Shown here in pieces: positions 53,108-61,140 of a DNA stretch of 64,000 nucleotides. Positions within the stretch are counted from its first letter, which is position 1, and each line of letters starts with the position of its first letter. Under the pieces are notes generated by a model. That model searched no databases, was not told where the DNA came from, and worked only from the letters and a program-made list of their open reading frames with translations. Source of the DNA: Dokdonella sp. (GTDB taxonomy: Bacteria > Pseudomonadota > Gammaproteobacteria > Xanthomonadales > Rhodanobacteraceae); assembly GCF_017744955.1 (NCBI RefSeq), contig NZ_JAGIAG010000004.1, positions 305,979-369,978 of the forward strand, given 5' to 3'. A program made the position numbers and the translations under genes.

Positions 53108-55471
53108 ATGAAGCCCGTTCGCTATCGTTTCGGCGACTATCGCCTCGATGCCGCCGCAAGAGAGCTGTGGCATCGCGGCGAACCGGTGGCGATCGCGCCG
53201 AAGGCGCTGGAATGCCTCGCCTACCTGCTCGAACACCACGACCGCGCGGTCGGGCGCGACGAGCTGGTCGCGGCCGTCTGGGGCCGCGTCGATACCGGCG
53301 ACTCGCCGCTGACGCAGACGATCTGGCGCGCGCGCCGCGCGGTCGGCGACAGCGACGGCAGCGGCGAGCACGGCAGCCTGCGCACGGTGCCGCGGTTCGG
53401 CTACCGCTGGGTCGCGCCGGTGCAGGTCGAGGCGATCGGCGAATCCTCCAGCCTGCCCGCCGAATCTGCCGCGACGAACTCCGTCGAACACACCGAGACC
53501 GAAACGACGGCGCCGGCGATCCCGCCCGCCGCGAATCCCTCGCGGACACGTCCACGCGCATCGCGAATCGCAGCATTCGCCGCGCTCGCTGCCGTGCTCG
53601 CGCTCGCCGCGATCGCGATGCTGGCGCGGCCGTCGATGCGCGCCGCCGCGCCGGCGGCGAGTTCCGCCGACATCGTCGTGCTGCCGGTCGCGCTGGCCGA
53701 CAGCGCGACCGAGAACGCCTGGGTGCGTCTCGGCGCGATGGACTACGTCGCCTCGCGCCTGCGCGATGCGCACCTCAGCGTGCTGCCGAGCGAACGCGTG
53801 GTCGCGCTGGTCGCAGCGGCAGCCGCGGACGATGCCGGCGCGCAGGAACGCGAACGCCTGGCGCACCTCACCGGCGCGGCGCAATTGCTGGCGCTGCGCG
53901 CGAGCTTTTCCGAAGGCCGCTGGCGCTTCGCCATCGACGCCTATCGCGACCGACAGGCGCACACCTTCCGCGGCGAAGCGGCCGCGCCCCTGCAAGCGGC
54001 CGATCTGGCCGCCGCGGCGTTTCTCGACAGCCTCGGCCGTGGCTCGCAGGTGCGCACGCAGTCCCCCGGCGCGATCGAGGAACGCCTGCAACGCATCGAC
54101 GCCGCCCTGCTCGTCGGCGACCTCGCCGAGGCGCGCCGCTGGAGCGACGACGCTCCGGACGCGCAGCGCGACGATCCGCGCCTGCGCCTGCGCAGCGGGC
54201 GCATCGCCTTCCGCGGCGGCCGCCTGGAAGACGCCGAAACCGCGTTCGCCCCGCTCGCCGGCATCACCGGCGAAACGCCGGCGGCGATCCGCGCGCAGGC
54301 CCAGCTCGGCCTCGGCGGCATCGCCGTGCGCCGGCGCCAGTACGATCGCGCCGAACCGCACTACACGCAGGCCTTGACCACGCTCGGCGAGGACGGCGAC
54401 GCCAACCTGCTCGGCCGCGCCTACAACGAACGCGCCGTGGTCCGCGGCGGCCTCGGCCGCGTCGACCTGGCGATCGCCGACATCGGCCGCGCGCGCAGCG
54501 AACTCGGCCGCGGCGGCGATCCGCTCGGCATCGCCTACGCCGATCTCAACGCCGCGCTGATCGCCGGCCAGCGCGGACGCTACGACGAGGCGCTGACGAC
54601 GTTCGACCGCTCGAGCGCCGCCTTCGAACGCTTCGGCATCGTCGACGGCCTCGCCACCTCGCTGGCGAACAAGGCGAACCTTCAGCTGAGCCTGCTCGAT
54701 ACGACCGGCGCCGTCGCCAGCGCGGCGCAGGCCTGGTCGCTGCTGCCGCGGCTGGAGGATCATCGCCTGATCGAGTTCGTCGCGCAGAACCACATCCGCG
54801 CGCTGCGTTCGAGCGGACGCCTGGCCGAAGCCGGCCAGGCGCTCGACCGTTTCGAGGGCGGCGGCGACCACGCCTCGCAGGATCCCGGCTTCGCCGTGCT
54901 GCGCGCGGGCCTGCTGCTCGACCAGGGCAAGGCGCCGCTCGCCTTGCACCTCGCCGACGAAATCCTGGCGCGCATCGAGCGCGCGCCGGTCGGCAGCTGC
55001 AGCGACTCGATCCCGCAGGCGGCGCTGGTGCTGACCGAGGCCGCGTTGCAGAGCCGCCGCGCCGACGCCGCCGAACCGCTGCTGGCGCGACTCGACGAAT
55101 TCCTCGCCGCGCCGCAGGATCCCGGCTGGCTGTTCGTCACCGAACTGGCGCGCGGCGAGCTGAAGGCGTCGAGCGGGGATGCCGACGCCGACCGCCATTT
55201 CGCCGCCGCGCTGGCGCAGGCCGACAGCGCCGGCGAGCCGGCCGACATCGTCACCGCGGCGGCCGCCTATGCGGCCTTCCTGGTCGCGCACAACGACCGC
55301 GCGCGCGCCGCGCCCGTGCTGACGCGGCTCGATCCCTACGTCGACCGCGACTACCGCGCCGCACGTGCCGCCGCCGGGCTGCACGCCCTGCTCGACCAGC
55401 CGGCGCCGGCCGCTGCCGCCGACCTCAAGGCGCGCACGCTGGCCGGCGAACGCGTCGCGATATCGCCCTGA
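53108..55471 (+). CDS. CadC-type winged-helix membrane regulator with TPR sensor
   Basis: The 787-residue protein begins with an OmpR-type winged helix (about 5-105: YRFGDYRLDAAARELWHRGE, IAPKALECLAYLLEHHDRAVGRDELVAAVWG, TQTIWRARRAVGDSD, SLRTVPRFGYRWVAPV). A linker and one membrane helix (about 157-175, FAALAAVLALAAIAMLA) lead to a periplasmic part that starts ADIVVLPVALADSATENAWVRLGAMDYVASRL and continues as TPR-like helical repeats. The layout is that of CadC/ToxR-like one-component regulators, in which the DNA-binding domain stays cytoplasmic and the sensor is outside. Target genes cannot be read. It may be co-oriented with rapA by chance only. Confidence 0.92.
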   Translation: MKPVRYRFGDYRLDAAARELWHRGEPVAIAPKALECLAYLLEHHDRAVGRDELVAAVWGRVDTGDSPLTQTIWRARRAVGDSDGSGEHGSLRTVPRFGYRWVAPVQVEAIGESSSLPAESAATNSVEHTETETTAPAIPPAANPSRTRPRASRIAAFAALAAVLALAAIAMLARPSMRAAAPAASSADIVVLPVALADSATENAWVRLGAMDYVASRLRDAHLSVLPSERVVALVAAAAADDAGAQERERLAHLTGAAQLLALRASFSEGRWRFAIDAYRDRQAHTFRGEAAAPLQAADLAAAAFLDSLGRGSQVRTQSPGAIEERLQRIDAALLVGDLAEARRWSDDAPDAQRDDPRLRLRSGRIAFRGGRLEDAETAFAPLAGITGETPAAIRAQAQLGLGGIAVRRRQYDRAEPHYTQALTTLGEDGDANLLGRAYNERAVVRGGLGRVDLAIADIGRARSELGRGGDPLGIAYADLNAALIAGQRGRYDEALTTFDRSSAAFERFGIVDGLATSLANKANLQLSLLDTTGAVASAAQAWSLLPRLEDHRLIEFVAQNHIRALRSSGRLAEAGQALDRFEGGGDHASQDPGFAVLRAGLLLDQGKAPLALHLADEILARIERAPVGSCSDSIPQAALVLTEAALQSRRADAAEPLLARLDEFLAAPQDPGWLFVTELARGELKASSGDADADRHFAAALAQADSAGEPADIVTAAAAYAAFLVAHNDRARAAPVLTRLDPYVDRDYRAARAAAGLHALLDQPAPAAAADLKARTLAGERVAISP

Positions 55472-55680
55472 CGCATCCATAGGCTGCTCGATACGCCGGC
55501 GCATCGTCGGCCGTACGCCGCCGAATGGCCGCCGGAAATCGCGCGGCGATCCGCGCGCGATGCGTCGAGATCGCGCCGAGATGCCGGCGAGACCCTACGC
55601 GCACGCGGCGAGATCGCGCTTGCCATCAAGATGGAAGGCTCGAACCAGACGCGGCCGCGCCGCCCGGAGAGCCCTTCCCT

Positions 55681-57975
55681 ATGCATGCGATCAAACCCGC
55701 GCCGGCCTGCGCCTGCCTTCTCGCCTTCATGCTGCTGGCCGGCGCATCGGCTCCTGCATCCGCGGCCACGGCCGGCAGCGGCATCGCGCTCGCGGTCACC
55801 GTCGGCACCGATCTTTCGCCGAACGCCTGCGGTGGCGCCACCTCGCTCGAGGTGGTCTTCGGCGACGAGGTCAACTTCTGCTATCGCGTCACCAACCGCA
55901 CGGCGGCGGCGCTCGACTACCAGGCCTTGAGCGACGACGTCGACGGCGTCCTGCTCGCGCCCGGCACGCCGCATTCCCTCGCGCCCGGCGACACCTGGCA
56001 GTACAACCGCGTCGCGCGCGTGCTGGCCGGCGGCCTGCGGACGGCGACCTGGACTGCGCAGGCGCAGGCACCCGGCTATACCGCGCAGCGGCGCGCGGGC
56101 GCTTTCGTCGACGTCAGCGCGAATCCGACGGCGATTCCTCTCGACGACCGGATCTTCGTCGGATCGCAGTACGGCGCGCTCGACTTCACCCTGCCGTTCC
56201 CGTTCACGTTCTACGGCATCCGCACCGACCGACTCTGCATCGCTCCCAACGGCGTCGTCGGCGTGGCGCAGCAGGACTGCCGCTTCCCGTACGACAACAA
56301 CGCCGTCGGTTCGCCGCCCGCGGCCAGGGCCGGAATGGCGCTGATGCCGCTGTGGGACGACTTCGTGCCGTGGCCGGACGGCCATTCCTGTGGTGGGCCG
56401 TGCCGCTTCATCTTCGGCGCGCTGTACGCCGACACGCTGGGCACGGCGCCGAACCGCAAGTTCGTGCTGCAGTGGCACAAGCGCATCCACGCGCCGATCA
56501 CCATGAACGCCGACAACGCGAGCTTCGAGATCGTGTTCGACGAAGCCAGCGGCGGCTTCTCGTTCGAGTACGGCGACGTCGACTACACCGCCTACTTCGA
56601 CCCCAACGGCGATCCGGAGATCTGCGACGGCGGCGCCTGCGCGACGGTCGGCGTGCAGGCCGGCGAGCAGAACGCAACGGTGTTCTCGTACCTGCAAGCC
56701 TCGCTCGACGGCGGCTCGGGCATCGACTGGAACGCGAACGCCGCCGAGGTCGCCCGTGCCGGCGTGAACCTCACGGTCGGCAGGCCCAAGCTCGACGCCG
56801 CGGCGGCGGCGACGTTCTTCGTCGCGCCGGGCGCGCGCCGCAGCGCGACGTTGCGCATCGCCAATCCGGGCGACCACGCGCTCGACTGGACGCTCGGCGC
56901 GCCCGATCCCGCCGCCGGCGCGCCGGTGTCCGCGTTCGGCGTGCGCAGCGGATTCATCGACATCAGCGCGAACGACTTCCTGCGCATCGACGTGCCGGCG
57001 AGCGGTCCCGCCACGGCGATCGCGACCATCGACGGCGGCTACGGCGGCGGCGCCTTCGTCGACGGCGATTTCTCGAAGGAATACGTGACGCGCGGCTGGC
57101 GCACCGCGCCCGACGGCTCGACCGTGTCCACGCGCGGCTTCCTCGAAACCATCGACACCGCGACCGGCGCCATCGCGGTGGTCGGCGACACCGGCGTGAG
57201 CAACGCCTATGCCCAGTTGGACAGCATCTATGCGACGGCCTGGGACGTGTGGTCGAACACGCTCTATGCCCTGGTCCAGCACAGTGTTCCCTACCTCTCC
57301 GCGACCTATCTGGTCTCGCTCGACCGCTACACCGGCGCGGCGACCTGGCTCGGTGAGTTGACGTTCGACGAAACGGCGCTCGCCTTCGGCGCCAACGGCA
57401 TCCCGGAATTCGCGATCGACGACGATGGCCGCCTGTTCGGCATCGCCACCAACGAGAACAACGAGGGCCTGCTGCTGACGATCGATCCCGTCACGTTCGC
57501 CACGCACACCATCGGCCTGCTCGGCACCGACGCGCCGTTCATCCTGCCGACCGGCGGCCTCGCCTTCGACCCGCGCGACGGCCGCCTGTACCTCAATGGC
57601 ATGAACGTCAACGACGCCACCACCTGGCTGTTCTCGGTCGACACGACGACCGGCGCCAGCACCGGTATCGCTTCGATCGCCGATCCGATCGGCGTCACCG
57701 CGTTCTCGTTCACCGGCGCGCGCGGTCCCTGCGTGCAACCTGAACAAGTGCCGTGGCTGGCGCCGACGACGACGGCGGGCACGCTCGCCGCCGGAGGCGA
57801 CGGCGAGATCGCACTCGCGCTCGACGCGAGCGAACTCGCCGCCGGCAGCTACGACACGACGCTGTGCCTGCGCAGCAACGATCCGTACCGGCATCTGCTG
57901 CCGCTGCGCGTGCGGCTCGAGGTCGACGCCGATTCGATCTTCCAGGACGGCTTCGACGGCGCCAGCGCGCCCTGA
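55681..57975 (+). CDS. Secreted beta-sandwich/propeller protein with C-terminal FQDGFD motif
   Basis: The 764-residue protein starts at ATG 55681 with GGAGAG nine bases upstream and has a signal peptide (CACLLAFMLLAGASAPASA). The first 420 residues match the left-edge protein block by block: SLEVVFGDEVNFCYRVTN, SLAPGDTWQYNRV, LPFPFTFYGI, APNRKFVLQWHKR and FEIVFDEASGGFSFEY. Next comes an immunoglobulin-like repeat (FFVAPGARRSATLRIANPGDHALDWTL), then a propeller-like stretch with LVSLDRYTGAATWLGEL and LLTIDPVTFATHTIGLLG. A final repeat precedes the end, DADSIFQDGFDGASAP. No active site is recognised. It precedes the subtilase gene by 78 bp, and both may be exported by the same route. Confidence 0.87.
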   Translation: MHAIKPAPACACLLAFMLLAGASAPASAATAGSGIALAVTVGTDLSPNACGGATSLEVVFGDEVNFCYRVTNRTAAALDYQALSDDVDGVLLAPGTPHSLAPGDTWQYNRVARVLAGGLRTATWTAQAQAPGYTAQRRAGAFVDVSANPTAIPLDDRIFVGSQYGALDFTLPFPFTFYGIRTDRLCIAPNGVVGVAQQDCRFPYDNNAVGSPPAARAGMALMPLWDDFVPWPDGHSCGGPCRFIFGALYADTLGTAPNRKFVLQWHKRIHAPITMNADNASFEIVFDEASGGFSFEYGDVDYTAYFDPNGDPEICDGGACATVGVQAGEQNATVFSYLQASLDGGSGIDWNANAAEVARAGVNLTVGRPKLDAAAAATFFVAPGARRSATLRIANPGDHALDWTLGAPDPAAGAPVSAFGVRSGFIDISANDFLRIDVPASGPATAIATIDGGYGGGAFVDGDFSKEYVTRGWRTAPDGSTVSTRGFLETIDTATGAIAVVGDTGVSNAYAQLDSIYATAWDVWSNTLYALVQHSVPYLSATYLVSLDRYTGAATWLGELTFDETALAFGANGIPEFAIDDDGRLFGIATNENNEGLLLTIDPVTFATHTIGLLGTDAPFILPTGGLAFDPRDGRLYLNGMNVNDATTWLFSVDTTTGASTGIASIADPIGVTAFSFTGARGPCVQPEQVPWLAPTTTAGTLAAGGDGEIALALDASELAAGSYDTTLCLRSNDPYRHLLPLRVRLEVDADSIFQDGFDGASAP

Positions 57976-58053
57976 TCCCAACCGCCGCGATCGTGCCCGA
58001 CCGCTCCGCGGCGGCACGACGACCGCCCCACTTTCGCCTCGGAGACCATCGCA

Positions 58054-61041
58054 ATGGCGTATCCGCTCTATCTGAAGACGCTGACCACGGCCCTCGGCCT
58101 CGCCCTGGCCGGAGCGCCGACCGTCACGCCGCCGGCGCCGCCGCTGGCGATCGAACCGCCGCCGACGCACGCGCTTGCCGCCGCGACGCCACCGCCGCGC
58201 GCCGACGGGCGCCGGAGCTATCTGATCCGCTTCGCCGAGGAAGGCCTGCTGCACTATCGCGGCGGCGTCGCCGGTCTCGCCGCGACCGGCGCCGAACATG
58301 CGCGCAAGTTCGACGTGCGAGCGCCTGCCGCACGCGCGTACGCCGACTATCTGTCCGCTGCGCGCGACGCGCACGTGCAGGCGATGCGCAACGCGCTCGG
58401 CCACGCGCCGGAGATCACGCACAGCTACGCGATCACGCGCAACGGCGTCGCCGCCGAACTCGATGCCGACGAAGCCGCGCGCGTCGCGCAGTTGCCCGGC
58501 GTCGTTTCGGTGCGCCTGGCCGGCTACGAACAGCCGGCGACGATGCGCGGACCGGCGTTCATCGGCGCCGACTCGGTGTGGAACGGCACGGCGACGCCGG
58601 GCGGCGTCGCCACGCGCGGCCAGGGCGTCGTCATCGGCGTGCTCGACACCGGCACCGCCAGCGCGCACCCGTCGTTCGCCGACGATCCGGCCTGCGGCTT
58701 CGACGCGGGCCACCCGAAGCTGCGCGCGGTCGACTGCACGCGCAGCGAGAACGGCCAGTGCAGCGGTCCGGATCCCGAGGCGATCCCGGGCTTCGGTCAC
58801 GGCGTCCACACCGCCAGCACGGCGGCCGGCAACACAATCGACAACACGGTGTCGCCGGCGCCCGCGCTGGCCGACGGCGTGCACATGTCGGGCGTGGCGC
58901 CGTGCGCTGCGATCCGCCAGTACAAGGTCTGCTCGACGCTGTGGTGCGCCGAGCCGTGGATTCTCGCCGGCATCGAGAACGCGATCGCCGACCAGGTCGA
59001 CGTCATCAGCTTCTCGATCAGCGGCGGCACCGATCCCTGGAACGACATGGACCGCAGCTTCCTCGACGCGACCGCGACCGGCATCTTCGTCGCCGCCGCC
59101 GCCGGCAACGACGGTCTGCCGCTCGGACACCGCGGACCGTGGATGACCACGGTCGCCGCGTCGTCGCAGGACAGAGTGCTGGTGCCGTCGCTGGCGGTCG
59201 CGGCCGGCGGCGTACCGGCCGCGTTCGGACCGATGGCGCTGGCGGCGACCAGTACGACGCCCATCGTCGCCGCGGCGCTGCCCGCCGCGCCGCTGAAATC
59301 GTACGAGGGAAACCTTTCCGGCTGCTCCGCCGGCGCCGCGATCCCCGCCGGCACCTTCGACGGCGCGATCGCCGTGCTGCTGCTCGATCCGGCCGAGGCG
59401 GCGAACCAGAACTGCCTCTTCGCCCAGATGGCGCACGCGGCCGTCGACGCGGGCGCGATCGCGGTCGTCATCGCGACCGCCGCGTTTCCGCTGGTGCTCG
59501 ATACCAGCGGCGCGCCGGACGTGCCGATCTACGCGGTGTCGCGCACGAGCGGCGACGCGCTGCTCGACTTCATCGCCGCGCATCCCGCCGACGCCGCGGC
59601 CTCGATCGAGCCGCCGGCGTCGGCGATCGCCGCCGACGTGCACGCGATCTTCAGCCTGACCGGCCCCACGCCGGCGCCGCTGCAGAACCTGACCAAGCCC
59701 GACATCAGCGCGCCGGGCGTGCTGGTCTACGCCGCGCTCGACGCCTACGACGGCGACTACGGCGTGCTGAGCGGAACCTCGATGGCGACGCCGCACGTCG
59801 CCGGCGCCGCCGCGCTGCTGCGCGCGGTGCATCCGCAATGGACGCCGATGGAGCTGAAATCGGCATTGATGACGACCGCTAACGACGCCGGCACGCGGCT
59901 CGATTTCGTCGCCCCCGAGCCGACGCCGTGGGACGCCGACGACGCCGGCAGCGGCCGCGTCGATCTCGGCAAGGCGGCGCTGGCCGGCCTCACGCTCGAC
60001 GAAAGCTACGACCGCTTCGTCGCGGCCGATCCGACCGACGCGTCCGTCGCTCTCGAGCAGCTGAACCTGCCGTCGCTGCGCGACACCGCCTGCGCACCGA
60101 GCGGCTGCAGCTGGACGCGCACGGTCACCAACCGGCTGGCCGTCGCCGGCAGTTGGAGCACGTCGTATCGCGCCCGCTACGGCGATGCCAGCGTCAGCGT
60201 GTCGCCTGCGGTCTTCCAGCTGGCTCCGGGCGCCTCGCAGACGCTGACGATCACGGCGACGCCGTCAGCCACCGACACCGTCAATCTCGCCTTCGGCGAA
60301 CTGGTGCTGAGCGAGGCGAACGGCGCCTCGCCGGAGCAGCATTTCAGCGTCGCGGTGAAGGCGCCGGAAGCGCCGCCGCCGATCGACGCCTGCGCCGGCG
60401 GCGACTGCACGCTGCGCCTCGACGGCTACGCGGGTCGCGGCTACCTGCGCGCGCTCGGCGGCACGCTGCGCGGCTCGACCTTCGTCTGGCTCAACCGCTT
60501 CACGCCGAGCGCGACCGACTATCCGTTCACGCTCGACAGCGTGCAGACCTTGTTCCGCGGCGTCGGCGCGACCGGCCGCATCTGCGCCGCGGTCGGCGAT
60601 CGGTTCGACGTCTACGTCTATCGCGACGACGACCACGATCCGCGCAACGGCGCCACGCTGCTCGCGACGCTGCCGAACGTCGCCGTGAGCGCGCCGCTCG
60701 GCACGCTGCAATCGATTCCCCTGCCGAACGGCGGCGTGCGCATCGACGGCCCCGGCGACGTACTGATCGCGCTGTACTGGCACGGCAGCACGGGAACCGC
60801 ACCGGCCACCTTCCCCCTGGTCGGCGCGACGCGCCAGCGCTCCTGGATCGGCACCATCCACCTGCCGGACGACGATCGCCTGTTCGCCGACGGTTTCGAC
60901 GGCAGCCTGCCGTACGCGCTGGATCTGACCGAGGAAAATCTCACGCCCATCGCGCAGGCGATCGGCTACGACGTCAACTTCCTGCTGCGCGCCAGCGGCA
61001 CCAAGGCGGACGGCGGCCAGCTCACGCTCGGAGAACAATAG
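58054..61041 (+). CDS. Secreted S8 subtilisin-like serine protease
   Basis: The 995-residue protein has a hydrophobic N-terminus (TLTTALGLALAGAPTV) and an I9-like propeptide (SYLIRFAEEGLLHYRGG, ITHSYAITRNGVAAELDADE). The catalytic triad is Asp198 (VIGVLDTGT), His249 (GFGHGVHTAST) and Ser576 (GTSMATPHVAG), with the oxyanion Asn in VAAAAGNDG. A PA-type insert (about 390-530) separates His and Ser. After the protease come an Fn3-like domain (WTRTVTNRLAVAGSWSTSY) and a lectin-like region. RLFADGFDGS appears 44 residues before the end, not at the terminus as in its neighbours. It probably degrades extracellular protein. Confidence 0.93.
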   Translation: MAYPLYLKTLTTALGLALAGAPTVTPPAPPLAIEPPPTHALAAATPPPRADGRRSYLIRFAEEGLLHYRGGVAGLAATGAEHARKFDVRAPAARAYADYLSAARDAHVQAMRNALGHAPEITHSYAITRNGVAAELDADEAARVAQLPGVVSVRLAGYEQPATMRGPAFIGADSVWNGTATPGGVATRGQGVVIGVLDTGTASAHPSFADDPACGFDAGHPKLRAVDCTRSENGQCSGPDPEAIPGFGHGVHTASTAAGNTIDNTVSPAPALADGVHMSGVAPCAAIRQYKVCSTLWCAEPWILAGIENAIADQVDVISFSISGGTDPWNDMDRSFLDATATGIFVAAAAGNDGLPLGHRGPWMTTVAASSQDRVLVPSLAVAAGGVPAAFGPMALAATSTTPIVAAALPAAPLKSYEGNLSGCSAGAAIPAGTFDGAIAVLLLDPAEAANQNCLFAQMAHAAVDAGAIAVVIATAAFPLVLDTSGAPDVPIYAVSRTSGDALLDFIAAHPADAAASIEPPASAIAADVHAIFSLTGPTPAPLQNLTKPDISAPGVLVYAALDAYDGDYGVLSGTSMATPHVAGAAALLRAVHPQWTPMELKSALMTTANDAGTRLDFVAPEPTPWDADDAGSGRVDLGKAALAGLTLDESYDRFVAADPTDASVALEQLNLPSLRDTACAPSGCSWTRTVTNRLAVAGSWSTSYRARYGDASVSVSPAVFQLAPGASQTLTITATPSATDTVNLAFGELVLSEANGASPEQHFSVAVKAPEAPPPIDACAGGDCTLRLDGYAGRGYLRALGGTLRGSTFVWLNRFTPSATDYPFTLDSVQTLFRGVGATGRICAAVGDRFDVYVYRDDDHDPRNGATLLATLPNVAVSAPLGTLQSIPLPNGGVRIDGPGDVLIALYWHGSTGTAPATFPLVGATRQRSWIGTIHLPDDDRLFADGFDGSLPYALDLTEENLTPIAQAIGYDVNFLLRASGTKADGGQLTLGEQ

Positions 61042-61047
61042 ACGAAC

Positions 61048-61072
61048 GCGCGCGGCGACGAGCGCCGCGCGC
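61048..61072 (+). terminator. Hairpin just after the subtilase stop
   Basis: Ten-base perfect arms GCGCGCGGCG (61048-61057) and CGCCGCGCGC (61063-61072) enclose ACGAG, six bases past the stop. No T-run. Confidence 0.5.
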
Positions 61073-61100
61073 TGCTGGCCGTCGAATCGTCGATCCCGCG

Positions 61101-61134
61101 CCGTCCCGATCGCCACGTGCGGCGATCGGGACGG
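61101..61134. terminator. Terminator hairpin between converging genes (14-bp stem)
   Basis: CCGTCCCGATCGCC (61101-61114) and its exact complement (61121-61134) enclose ACGTGC. It lies six bases beyond the stop of the DUF11 gene and probably ends that transcript, perhaps both. Confidence 0.6.
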
Positions 61135-61140
61135 CGTGCA

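Noticed and set aside
50150..55504. 1784-residue minus-strand open frame opposite rapA and the CadC-type gene
   Set aside because: No recognisable motif; repetitive R/A/V-rich composition; both genes on the other strand are unmistakable.
55351..59838. 1495-residue minus-strand open frame opposite the secreted proteins
   Set aside because: Shadow of the plus-strand genes, with no domain or signal of its own.
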